Part shown: piece by piece, positions 1 to 6,375 of the stretch
How positions within the stretch are numbered: the first letter of the stretch is position 1
Layout of the letters: every line of letters starts with the position of its first letter
Source: SIG575 sp045534165
GTDB taxonomy: Bacteria; Bacillota; Clostridia; Oscillospirales; Acutalibacteraceae
Assembly: GCA_045534165.1 (NCBI GenBank)
Contig: JAZSJD010000091.1
Coordinates: 1-6,769 of the forward strand
Direction: 5' to 3'
Length of the DNA: 6,769 bases
Notes under the pieces: model-generated
Told to the model about the DNA's origin: nothing
The model's input: the letters and a program-made list of their open reading frames with translations, nothing else
The model's database searches: none
Position numbers and translations under genes: made by a program

Positions 1-2
1 TT

Positions 3-28
3 CGCTGAGCTCCCATAAGGAAGTTTTT
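3..28 (+). repeat. Left terminal inverted repeat
   Basis: Bases 3-20 are perfectly complementary to 259-276. Bases 21-28 pair with 251-258 with two mismatches (21 with 258, 25 with 254). Part of this arm (17-22, AAGGAA) can alternatively pair with 44-49 (TTCCTT) in a local hairpin, so the end has two possible folds. Confidence 0.85.
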
Positions 29-168
29 GTTTCTCGAACAAAATTCCTTGTATTATTACCAAAAGCCTCGCAAGGCGTCAGCCTTGCTGCATTTTTGGCT
101 TCAATTCAAGTAATTTTGCTTTTCTACGAAACTGCGTAGCACTTTAAAATGCGAAATTGCGTGTGCAA

Positions 169-213
169 GAAAAGGCAAAAATCACCGATAACGCTGTCGC
201 GTATCGGTGATTT
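169..213 (-). terminator. Probable intrinsic terminator for the glycoside hydrolase gene, inside the palindromic element
   Basis: Read on the minus strand, AAATCACCGATA (213-202) pairs perfectly with TATCGGTGATTT (190-179). The 11-nt loop contains a further 3-bp CGC/GCG pairing. The stem runs into TTTTGCCTTTTC, a U-rich tail interrupted by GCC. It lies about 80 bp beyond the stop codon at 296-298 and is the best minus-strand terminator candidate there. The same hairpin on the plus strand has a poorer tail. Confidence 0.6.
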
Positions 214-250
214 GTAACGCCTTATTGTGCCGTAAGTTCACATTTTAAAG

Positions 251-276
251 AAATACTGCCTTATGGGAGCTCAGCG
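251..276 (-). repeat. Right terminal inverted repeat
   Basis: This is the complementary partner of bases 3-28. The outer 18 bp are a perfect match. The arm ends 19 bp before the stop codon of the glycoside hydrolase gene, so the element sits directly in that gene's 3' region. Confidence 0.85.
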
Positions 277-295
277 TTTGAACTCAGGCTTGTTT

Positions 296-2821
296 TTATT
301 CTGCAATTTTATTTACTGTTATCTGTTTTATTCTCGGTGCATAAGTGTCTGAATTGTTAAAACTTCTGTTACCGCTGTTTGTAAGGGTTATAATATTTTC
401 TCCTTTTTCTAAAACTACGGGCAAGGAAACTGTTTTATAATTTTCCCAGCTGTATGTATTTCTGCAATAAATATCAGTAGTTTCTCCGTTTACTGTAACG
501 GTAACATATCTTTCCACCAAATCTACATTGTAACTATGCACACCGTTTTCGTCATTGTTGGAATAAGTGAATGTAAGATAATAAATCCCTTTTTCTTCGG
601 CATCGAATTTAAATTCAGCTTTCCCTGAAACATTGGAAATATTATCTATATAACCATCTTCAAACAATGCACCATCTGAAAGAATTGCATCTTCTGCATT
701 CAGGGCAATAGTTTCACCTTTAAAATCTGTTTTTGTTATTTTACAGATTTTATTTTCCCCCTGCAAATCAATAAAATTAAGACCTCTGGGGAGATAAATA
801 TATTCTCCCTTTTCAACTTCGTTATCGTTGATTTCAAAACTCAAACTATCAGTTTCAATCTTATAATATCCGTCATAAGGAGAAACAGCAAGAAAAGAGG
901 TTGTATTTTCGTCACTTCTGTCCTCGTCAGGAATTATTGATATTGAGTTGTTATCTTTCACCTTTGAAACAAGAACGCTGTCAATAACATGTGTTCCCTG
1001 ATTGTTTGTGAATTCTAATATATGTTTACCTTTCTCCAATTTTACGGTATGTTTATAGAAATCTGTATACTCACTTTTTATAGTGTTTTTAAGAGTTATA
1101 ACTTCTGTTTTTCCGTCAACGGATAAATTGACTTTTGCTGAAATTCTGTCTTCTTTTTTATTTCCGTCATTGGCTTTTCCGTAAATGATGTCAAGGTCAT
1201 ATTCGCCTGTTTCGGGAACAGAAATCTCCATTCTTACACCATCGCCTGCTTTTTCCATACCACCGACCATACCTGCAATTTCACCTGTTGTGGCATATGC
1301 ACTGTCGTATGTATAAGCATCACCAAGGAGTGTTCCGTGTTCAGCTTCGAACCTTACGGGAAGATTTGCTGTATTATCATATTCTTTATCGTTTTCCTGC
1401 CATTTTGTGATAACTATATGATAAGCATTTTCTTCCTTGATTTCAGGCAAATCAATTACCAATGAACCGTTTTTTATTTTCGCTTTATACCCCATTATAT
1501 CTTCAGGCTCGTTCACAATACCTGAAAGACCTTTATAAAAAGTTCCTTCGATTTCAACAAGCACATCTTCATTTTCAAAAGCTGTATCTTCAAGACCTTT
1601 TATTTTCACTCTTGTTTTTCCGTCTGTACCTGCACAGATGACTTCGATTTTTTCATCTGTTTTTGATGCAAGCCCCATAAAACCCTGTGAATAAAGGTCA
1701 GATTTGCCGCTTAATGCTTTGCCTACATTTGAACGGAAAATATCCACATATTCAATATCAGCAAGAACACCTGACATATCAGCATACCATCTGTAAATCC
1801 ACCAGTTTGAATTGGGAGAATTATCATCTGCTGCCACGTCACAAAGGTTATTCGCCAATCTCCAATAAGCATTGTCGCCATAAACTCCCGAAAGTTCAAT
1901 CTGAGTTATATACTGAAGCATTTTCCCGGGCAGACCGTTATCCTGCATTCTTCCGTATTCGCTGACAATAATATCAAGTTCTTTTATACCCAACTTTTTC
2001 TCAATTTCTCTGTAATCTTTTACGTTTGCCTGCCAGTTATAAATGCTGTTATCTGCAAGCTCGTGATAAATCATAACATCGGGTACACAATTGTTTTCTT
2101 TGCAGAAACTCAAAAATTCTTCTATTTTCCAGTGGCTGTATTCATAAAATCCGGGACCACCGATAAGTGCATCAGGGTTGATGGATTTAACTTCATCATA
2201 CGTTATTTTCCAGCCTTTATAGAAATTTTCCTGCCCTGCTTTATCATAATTTCCCCAGACAGAGCCATCATAATTAACTACTGTTGTACCAAACCATACA
2301 CCGTTATCAGTTTCGTTATAAAGGCAATAAACTGTTTTTTCGCTATATGGTTTTTGCGAGAGAATTTTTACTGCTTTTCTCACTCTCGGCAAATAATCTT
2401 CTCTTACAAATTCTTCCCAATCGTAAGTGCCTGCTTTTCGCATTTCGTTAATTTTATCGTGGCAATAATACCATGTGTCATAATCATCCTGAAGATAAAC
2501 AATATTATAGTCTGTATTATCAAGTTGATTTTCCACGTGCTCAATATCGCCAATAGGATGCTGAAGACCTTGTGGTGCTTTCTGCACAACTGTGCTGATA
2601 TCAACACTTTCGGTCATATTCGCTGAGGGCACACCCTCTTCTGCAATTCCGTAAAGATAGCCTGATGCGTTGCTTGTTATCTCTTCTGAAACATTTGAAA
2701 AATCTGCTATGAGAGTAGGTTTATATGTTGGCAGAGAAAATATGGGCGAAGAAAATAACGCTGTAAAAAAGGCTATTATAACAGACATAAACCTTGTGAA
2801 AAACAAAATTATTTTATCCAT
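296..2821 (-). CDS. Exported clan GH-A glycoside hydrolase (GH39-like) with two CBM6/CBM35-like modules
   Basis: This 841-residue protein is probably a retaining glycosidase acting outside the cell. A hydrophobic N-terminal segment (about 5-29) is a signal peptide or membrane anchor; no convincing signal peptidase site follows it. The catalytic (beta/alpha)8-type domain spans about 50-360. CLYNETD places the likely acid/base at E170 after N169, and IIVSEYG places the likely nucleophile at E288, the usual clan GH-A pair. A beta-rich domain follows (about 362-475). A carbohydrate-binding-type beta-sandwich starting RFEAEHGTL covers about 488-621, a short beta segment about 643-702, and a second sandwich (NAEDAIL to YAPRIKQITV) about 706-838. 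No dockerin, SLH or LPXTG signal is visible. The start is fixed by GGAG 10 nt upstream and sits 1 bp after the kinase stop, implying coupled expression. The GH family and substrate are not certain; GH39 is a resemblance from memory. Confidence 0.75.
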   Translation of the reverse strand: MDKIILFFTRFMSVIIAFFTALFSSPIFSLPTYKPTLIADFSNVSEEITSNASGYLYGIAEEGVPSANMTESVDISTVVQKAPQGLQHPIGDIEHVENQLDNTDYNIVYLQDDYDTWYYCHDKINEMRKAGTYDWEEFVREDYLPRVRKAVKILSQKPYSEKTVYCLYNETDNGVWFGTTVVNYDGSVWGNYDKAGQENFYKGWKITYDEVKSINPDALIGGPGFYEYSHWKIEEFLSFCKENNCVPDVMIYHELADNSIYNWQANVKDYREIEKKLGIKELDIIVSEYGRMQDNGLPGKMLQYITQIELSGVYGDNAYWRLANNLCDVAADDNSPNSNWWIYRWYADMSGVLADIEYVDIFRSNVGKALSGKSDLYSQGFMGLASKTDEKIEVICAGTDGKTRVKIKGLEDTAFENEDVLVEIEGTFYKGLSGIVNEPEDIMGYKAKIKNGSLVIDLPEIKEENAYHIVITKWQENDKEYDNTANLPVRFEAEHGTLLGDAYTYDSAYATTGEIAGMVGGMEKAGDGVRMEISVPETGEYDLDIIYGKANDGNKKEDRISAKVNLSVDGKTEVITLKNTIKSEYTDFYKHTVKLEKGKHILEFTNNQGTHVIDSVLVSKVKDNNSISIIPDEDRSDENTTSFLAVSPYDGYYKIETDSLSFEINDNEVEKGEYIYLPRGLNFIDLQGENKICKITKTDFKGETIALNAEDAILSDGALFEDGYIDNISNVSGKAEFKFDAEEKGIYYLTFTYSNNDENGVHSYNVDLVERYVTVTVNGETTDIYCRNTYSWENYKTVSLPVVLEKGENIITLTNSGNRSFNNSDTYAPRIKQITVNKIAE

Positions 2822-2822
2822 T

Positions 2823-3323
2823 TTATTCTTTCTCCAACAAATTTATGATTTTATCAACACATTCTTCAGGTGTGGAAAATTCACATTCAACAATAACATC
2901 TGCATATTCTTCGTAAAGACCTGCTCGTTGCAGATAAAGTTCACCTAAAGTTGTACCCTCTTTCATTGCAATTCCACGCGTGTGGATATTATTAACTCTT
3001 TTTTCAAGCTCTTCAGGTTTAACTTTAAGGTAAACAATTCTTCCGTTACTTTTCAGTTGTTCCATAGCCTGTTTACCGTAAACTGCACTTCCGCCTGTGG
3101 CAATAACAGAATTTTCAAAGTTATTTCCTGCAATCACATCATTTTCAATTTGCAGAAACTTATCTATACCTTCTTTTTTTATAATATCAGATAAGCTCAT
3201 TGCATATTTCTGCTGAATAAGCAGATCTGTATCACAAAAAGATTTAAGCATAGTTTTGGCAAGCAAAACACCGATTGTGCTTTTACCTGCCCCAGGCATA
3301 CCTATAAGAACAATATTATCCAT
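2823..3323 (-). CDS. Shikimate kinase-like P-loop kinase (AroK family, divergent active site)
   Basis: This 166-residue cytoplasmic protein has the normal length and order of shikimate kinase, which phosphorylates shikimate at the 3-hydroxyl using ATP. Visible motifs are the Walker A GMPGAGKST (8-16), D31-T-D33, a central TGGS (76-79), the lid-region TRGIA (115-119) and LQRAGLYEEYAD (131-142) with R133, equivalent to the conserved arginine near the C-terminus. Three positions differ from true AroK. The GExxFRxxE segment reads as FLQIE, so the shikimate-binding arginine is Leu57. GGG reads GGS. The lid RPLL reads RGIA. No other aromatic-pathway gene is nearby. It may be a paralogue with another hydroxylated substrate rather than the cell's AroK, so no symbol is given. 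The start is supported by AGGTG 5 nt upstream. The gene sits between two exported hydrolases and probably shares their transcript. Confidence 0.8.
   Translation of the reverse strand: MDNIVLIGMPGAGKSTIGVLLAKTMLKSFCDTDLLIQQKYAMSLSDIIKKEGIDKFLQIENDVIAGNNFENSVIATGGSAVYGKQAMEQLKSNGRIVYLKVKPEELEKRVNNIHTRGIAMKEGTTLGELYLQRAGLYEEYADVIVECEFSTPEECVDKIINLLEKE
2832..2835 (-). promoter_or_regulatory. Ribosome binding site of the glycoside hydrolase, inside the kinase coding region
   Basis: GGAG, within GGAGAAAG on the minus strand, lies 10 nt before the ATG at 2819-2821. It is embedded in the last codons of the shikimate-kinase-like gene, whose stop codon is at 2823-2825. Translation of the hydrolase is therefore probably coupled to that of the kinase, and no separate promoter fits between them. 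Confidence 0.7.
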
Positions 3324-3328
3324 ATTAT

Positions 3329-3333
3329 CACCT
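3329..3333 (-). promoter_or_regulatory. Ribosome binding site of the shikimate kinase-like gene
   Basis: AGGTG lies 5 nt before the ATG at 3321-3323. It is only 7 nt downstream of the hairpin at 3341-3364, so folding or termination at the hairpin would directly influence expression from this site. Confidence 0.6.
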
Positions 3334-3340
3334 AATAATT

Positions 3341-3364
3341 AAGGGTGCCTGTTGGGGCACCCTT
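3341..3364 (-). terminator. Hairpin between the ceramidase-like and kinase genes; partial terminator or attenuator
   Basis: AAGGGTGCC and GGCACCCTT form a perfect 9-bp stem with a 6-nt loop, starting 7 bp after the ceramidase-like stop codon at 3372-3374. On the minus strand the tail is TTAATTATTA, only partly U-rich, so termination is probably incomplete. On the plus strand the tail is GAATTTTTTATTT, which is better. Because no promoter is evident in the 48 bp before the kinase gene, read-through from the ceramidase-like gene is the simplest way to express the kinase and hydrolase. The hairpin would then lower their level relative to the first gene. Confidence 0.65.
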
Positions 3365-3371
3365 GAATTTT

Positions 3372-5051
3372 TTATTTCATTTCTTCAATCATTTCGAGGT
3401 AATTTGAAACATAGAAAGAAGCAATGTGTTTGCCGATTGAAAGAACTTCGTCAGCAATTTCTTCGCCGATAATGTGACCCATGAATGCAAAGTTATTGTC
3501 TGTAACTGCATAACCGAGAGCATCATTTGCAAGGCTTACTGAATATGTCTTAACACCTTCAACTTCGTCTGAAAGGTCATCATACTGCCATGCTGTACCG
3601 TCCCATGTTACGTTACCTGTGATATCATTGCCAAGGAAAACCTCAGGATAAAGTTCACCGGGGAACAAAGCAAATCCTACTTCGTTACCGAATTCAAGAT
3701 AACCGATTTCTGAAGGCATATAGAATTCTTTGTTGATGAGTCCGTCATAGTAAACTTTGTTGTTTACCAATCTGATTTCACAAGCAAGAACAAGAATACT
3801 GTTTTCAGGCTGAATAAAGATTTCTTTATGTGTAGCGTTGAGAACAGGTTCAAGTGCTTCGCCATAATCTGCTTCAATAATCAATTTACCGAAAGCTGAA
3901 CCGAGAGCATCTGATTCTGCACCGAGTGCTGTGTATTCATCCATACCTTCTTCAGAATATTCAATATCTCTTGAAACCTGACCGAGAGCACCTGCAACCA
4001 TAACTGTGTTGTCGCCTGTCTGCTCTTTGATGTATTTATCAAGATAATAAATATAGTCACCTGTTATGTAACCATGGCTTGCGCTGAATGATGTTGGGTG
4101 GCATGAAATATCAGCAATGTATGTACCTTCTGAATCTTCTGCTTCGGGAACAAAGTGAAGAACTGCAGTTTTCTGTAAATCTTCTCTTGCGATAAGGTCA
4201 CGTTTATCATGCATATATTCGCTTGTATCAACTTCTGCAAAATAAAGTTCGCCATCTTCCATGTTACGGAAAGCTTCTTCGATTGCTTTTACTGATTCAC
4301 CGATAAAGAACTGTTTGAACTCTGTTTCAACTTCAAGTCCGGGAAGTGGTGAAGTACTGCCAACAAGGTTTGCCCAGAAGTTGCCTGCAAGTTTCTTGAA
4401 GAATTCTGTTGCAACACCCTGTGTGTCAAGAGCTGAGTGTGAATGTGTTGCTGTAATGTTGATACTTGCAACATCTTTATCATTCTTTTCGCACCATTCC
4501 ATAATAGCTTTACGGATTGTACGGATATCTGTTGATGTAACACCAAGTGAGTCAATTGCACCAAGAACAATTGCACCTTCACCGCTGTTATCATCAATTA
4601 CTGCAACACGGATTCTGTTATCATCATAAACATCCTTTGCAATACGCACTGTAAGGTCACGGCCGATATAATATTTACCATCAGCAATATCTTCAGGTAC
4701 TATTGAACGGCTTGAATAACCAAGAGACCATTTATTGTTTTCTCCTGCTTCTGTCTGATAATTTTCACGACCTGCCATAAAGCCTACTTCATCGCTGTCG
4801 TAATTATCGAGTTTCTGCCAATCTTTGGGATTAATATAAATCTTGCAGATTGCACTTACAAGAGCTTCACAAACAACATTAAGTGTGTTGTAAAGAAATT
4901 TCATAATTCCGTCGCCTATATTTGCTTCTTCCTGCATAGCCACAACAGTCTGGGGCACATTGTCAGCAGCAGATGCGCCGATTGTTCCGCCTGTGAAAAG
5001 AAGAGCAAGCACAAGAACAAAAGACATAATTTTCAATGATACTTTTTTCAT
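3372..5051 (-). CDS. Secreted neutral/alkaline ceramidase-like amidase
   Basis: This 559-residue exported protein resembles neutral/alkaline non-lysosomal ceramidases, zinc amidases that split ceramide into sphingosine and fatty acid. A signal peptide ends near ASA-28. Family signatures are in order: THSHS (202-206), CHPTS (317-321), GQVSRD (358-363, matching the GDVSPN box whose Ser is the nucleophile, here S360), PGELYPE (464-470) and LGYAVTD (512-518). The expected zinc ligands would be H203 or H205, H318, E466 and Y514, so the active centre looks intact. It is shorter than the roughly 650-residue bacterial ceramidases and shows no clear C-terminal immunoglobulin-like domain. A helical stretch at about 48-71 precedes the catalytic core. 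It is driven by its own promoter and a near-ideal ribosome binding site. The substrate is unproven: related amidases may act on other N-acyl compounds. Confidence 0.75.
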   Translation of the reverse strand: MKKVSLKIMSFVLVLALLFTGGTIGASAADNVPQTVVAMQEEANIGDGIMKFLYNTLNVVCEALVSAICKIYINPKDWQKLDNYDSDEVGFMAGRENYQTEAGENNKWSLGYSSRSIVPEDIADGKYYIGRDLTVRIAKDVYDDNRIRVAVIDDNSGEGAIVLGAIDSLGVTSTDIRTIRKAIMEWCEKNDKDVASINITATHSHSALDTQGVATEFFKKLAGNFWANLVGSTSPLPGLEVETEFKQFFIGESVKAIEEAFRNMEDGELYFAEVDTSEYMHDKRDLIAREDLQKTAVLHFVPEAEDSEGTYIADISCHPTSFSASHGYITGDYIYYLDKYIKEQTGDNTVMVAGALGQVSRDIEYSEEGMDEYTALGAESDALGSAFGKLIIEADYGEALEPVLNATHKEIFIQPENSILVLACEIRLVNNKVYYDGLINKEFYMPSEIGYLEFGNEVGFALFPGELYPEVFLGNDITGNVTWDGTAWQYDDLSDEVEGVKTYSVSLANDALGYAVTDNNFAFMGHIIGEEIADEVLSIGKHIASFYVSNYLEMIEEMK

Positions 5052-5056
5052 AATTC

Positions 5057-5065
5057 AACCTCCTT
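5057..5065 (-). promoter_or_regulatory. Strong ribosome binding site of the ceramidase-like gene
   Basis: AAGGAGGTT on the minus strand is almost fully complementary to the 16S rRNA 3' end. Its AAGGAGG core is 7 nt before the ATG at 5049-5051. It fixes the start and predicts efficient translation. Confidence 0.9.
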
Positions 5066-5083
5066 GGGTATTTGTGTAAGTAA

Positions 5084-5112
5084 ATTATATAAAATTGATT
5101 ATAATAAGTCAA
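5084..5112 (-). promoter_or_regulatory. Consensus sigma-A promoter for the ceramidase-like gene and downstream genes
   Basis: On the minus strand, TTGACT (5112-5107) is followed by a 17-bp spacer and TATAAT (5089-5084). This is five of six matches at -35, six of six at -10, and ideal spacing. Transcription should begin near 5077, giving a short leader of about 25 nt with room for the ribosome binding site but no riboswitch. No clear operator palindrome is seen around it. Confidence 0.88.
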
Positions 5113-5120
5113 TATTTACA

Positions 5121-5150
5121 AAGAAAAAAGGCATCCTTTGGATGCCCTTT
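5121..5150 (-). terminator. Strong intrinsic terminator of the phosphoesterase gene
   Basis: Starting 7 bp after the stop codon at 5158-5160, the minus strand reads AAAGGGCATCC, AAA, GGATGCCTTT, then TTTCTTTG. This is an 11-bp stem including one G-U pair, a 3-nt loop and a T-tract. It separates the metK-phosphoesterase unit from the promoter that begins 9 bp further on. Confidence 0.9.
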
Positions 5151-5157
5151 GATTCAG

Positions 5158-6351
5158 TTAAAAACCTCTTTCAGGATATTCAATTTTTTTACCTGTGAAG
5201 AGTCTGCCCATTGCCACACTTATTTTGTCAAAAACTTTCTGGAAGAAACCAAGGAAAACAACTTTGAGTGCAACTCCTTTTGCATCTTTATCCTCAATGC
5301 TCATAGCATCTTTTAACTTGAGCATATCGTACCAGTGAACAGAATATGTTGAGTAGTCGGCTGTGTTGTTTTCATCAACCACAATCATTCTGTAACCATA
5401 CTGTGTTGAATAACGCTCATTATTATAACGGGTGCTCAGAGAGTTGACAATGTCGATGCCCTGATTCTGTACACCGAAAGCATTTGAGTGGTCGTGACCT
5501 GAGAAAATACCCAGCACGTCTCCTTTTTCTACCATAGCATCAAACTGACCGAAGTTTTCGCCACCTGAACAAGGTGTTTCGTTGAGCTTACCGTAGTTCT
5601 TTGAATTTTCATCAAATGAATAATATTCTCCCTTGTTGATTATGTGCTCGTAAGAGAAAAGTGTTTTCTTATCTGACTTTTTAAGAACATCATAAACTTC
5701 AGGCACAATAATGTGCTGGAAAGCAAGAGAATAAACTACTTCTCCGCCATTCTGTGCTTTTAATTCATCAGATGTTTTCTTATACCATTCAACCTGGTCC
5801 GCTTTAACACATCCGTAATGACCTTTGCCGTCATAATCGTTTGAGTCAAAGATCCAGAGGTTGAATTTTACTTTATTTCCGTCAGAAGACATAACCGGAA
5901 TATTATATGTACCGCAACCTGAAAGTGCTTCACCGTCATCAACTGAAACTGAGCATGAATAAGTGTTGTAATAAGCCATAAGCTCTTCTCTTGACATAGA
6001 ACCGCTTTCAGAATCGTGGTTACCGAAAGTTACTGCAACGGGAATGTTTCTTGATTGAAAAACATTCATAAGCTTATCAATCAATTTTTTTGTATCTTCA
6101 GGATTATCACAGTTCTGAACATTATCGCCTGTTATAACAACGATATCAGGTTTTTCCTTATCACATGCATATCCGATTGCCCAGCAAGAAGAATCAACGT
6201 TATAATCTTCAAGATGAGTATCAGTAACATGCATAATGCGGAATTTACCATCTGTACTGAATTTTATATTACTTTCTTCTTTTGCGAATGAAGTAACAGA
6301 TAAACTCATAACTAAAGCCACCACCAGAATTAAAGAAATCAGTTTTTTCAT
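5158..6351 (-). CDS. Secreted calcineurin-like metallophosphoesterase (Dcr2/PAP29-type)
   Basis: This 397-residue exported enzyme probably hydrolyses phosphate esters using a two-metal centre; the natural substrate is unknown. The signal peptide ends at SFA-23. The full metallophosphoesterase motif set is present: D44-T-H46, G75-D76-N77, G110-N111-H112-D113, H213 (in FQHI) and G285-H-D-H288. The domain runs from about 36 to 327. The layout, with the GDN/GNHD pair and a late GHDH, resembles the Dcr2 and plant PAP29 group of purple-acid-phosphatase-like proteins. The C-terminus (about 360-387, VALKVVFLGFFQKVF onward) is an extra hydrophobic or amphipathic helix outside the catalytic fold and may associate with membrane. 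A GGAGGT ribosome binding site lies 5 nt upstream. The gene follows metK by 24 bp with no terminator, so it is probably transcribed with it, and it has its own strong terminator. Confidence 0.85.
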   Translation of the reverse strand: MKKLISLILVVALVMSLSVTSFAKEESNIKFSTDGKFRIMHVTDTHLEDYNVDSSCWAIGYACDKEKPDIVVITGDNVQNCDNPEDTKKLIDKLMNVFQSRNIPVAVTFGNHDSESGSMSREELMAYYNTYSCSVSVDDGEALSGCGTYNIPVMSSDGNKVKFNLWIFDSNDYDGKGHYGCVKADQVEWYKKTSDELKAQNGGEVVYSLAFQHIIVPEVYDVLKKSDKKTLFSYEHIINKGEYYSFDENSKNYGKLNETPCSGGENFGQFDAMVEKGDVLGIFSGHDHSNAFGVQNQGIDIVNSLSTRYNNERYSTQYGYRMIVVDENNTADYSTYSVHWYDMLKLKDAMSIEDKDAKGVALKVVFLGFFQKVFDKISVAMGRLFTGKKIEYPERGF

Positions 6352-6355
6352 GTTT

Positions 6356-6361
6356 ACCTCC
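6356..6361 (-). promoter_or_regulatory. Ribosome binding site of the phosphoesterase gene
   Basis: GGAGGT on the minus strand, its GGAGG core 5 nt before the ATG at 6349-6351, confirms this start. It lies in the 24-bp gap after metK. No sigma-A promoter could be supported in that gap. Confidence 0.85.
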
Positions 6362-6375
6362 GTAATCTTTTTAAA

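Larger units (their letters stand above)
3..276. mobile_element. MITE-like palindromic intergenic element with terminal inverted repeats
   Basis: A 274-bp non-coding block is bounded by an 18-bp perfect inverted repeat: CGCTGAGCTCCCATAAGG at 3-20 and its exact complement at 259-276. The pairing continues imperfectly inwards to about 28 and 251. Further nested pairs lie inside: 142-151 with 241-250 (10 bp perfect), 172-176 with 219-223, and 179-190 with 202-213 (12 bp perfect). Local hairpins lie at 17-49, 70-87 and 124-139. Short length, terminal inverted repeats, no coding capacity and a position just after a gene all fit a miniature inverted-repeat transposable element or a family-specific intergenic repeat. 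A target-site duplication cannot be judged, because only two bases are visible on the left. It could instead be a structured RNA or simply a complex terminator region. Copy number in the genome is unknown. Confidence 0.55.

Noticed and set aside
1..295. CRISPR array or tRNA in the structured left end
   Set aside because: The repeats are inverted and nested rather than direct and evenly spaced, and no tRNA cloverleaf or anticodon arm could be drawn.
1687..1965. 92-codon plus-strand open frame
   Set aside because: It is antisense to the hydrolase, has no ribosome binding site that stands out and shows no family resemblance.
2063..2626. 187-codon plus-strand open frame
   Set aside because: It is fully antisense to the catalytic domain of the hydrolase. 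Its translation is Ile/Phe/Cys-rich with no recognisable motif, as expected from the reverse of an AT-rich gene.
2982..3194. Plus-strand open frame opposite the shikimate-kinase-like gene
   Set aside because: It is antisense to a gene with clear Walker A and family motifs, and has no supporting signals.
4261..4629. 122-codon plus-strand open frame and overlapping minus-strand frames at 4064-4255 and 4289-4597
   Set aside because: All lie within the ceramidase-like gene, whose frame carries the conserved motifs. The alternatives look like low-complexity frame shadows.
5130..5146. Inverted repeat before the ceramidase-like gene as a possible operator or riboswitch
   Set aside because: It has the stem and T-tract of an intrinsic terminator for the preceding gene and lies upstream of the -35 box, outside the leader RNA.
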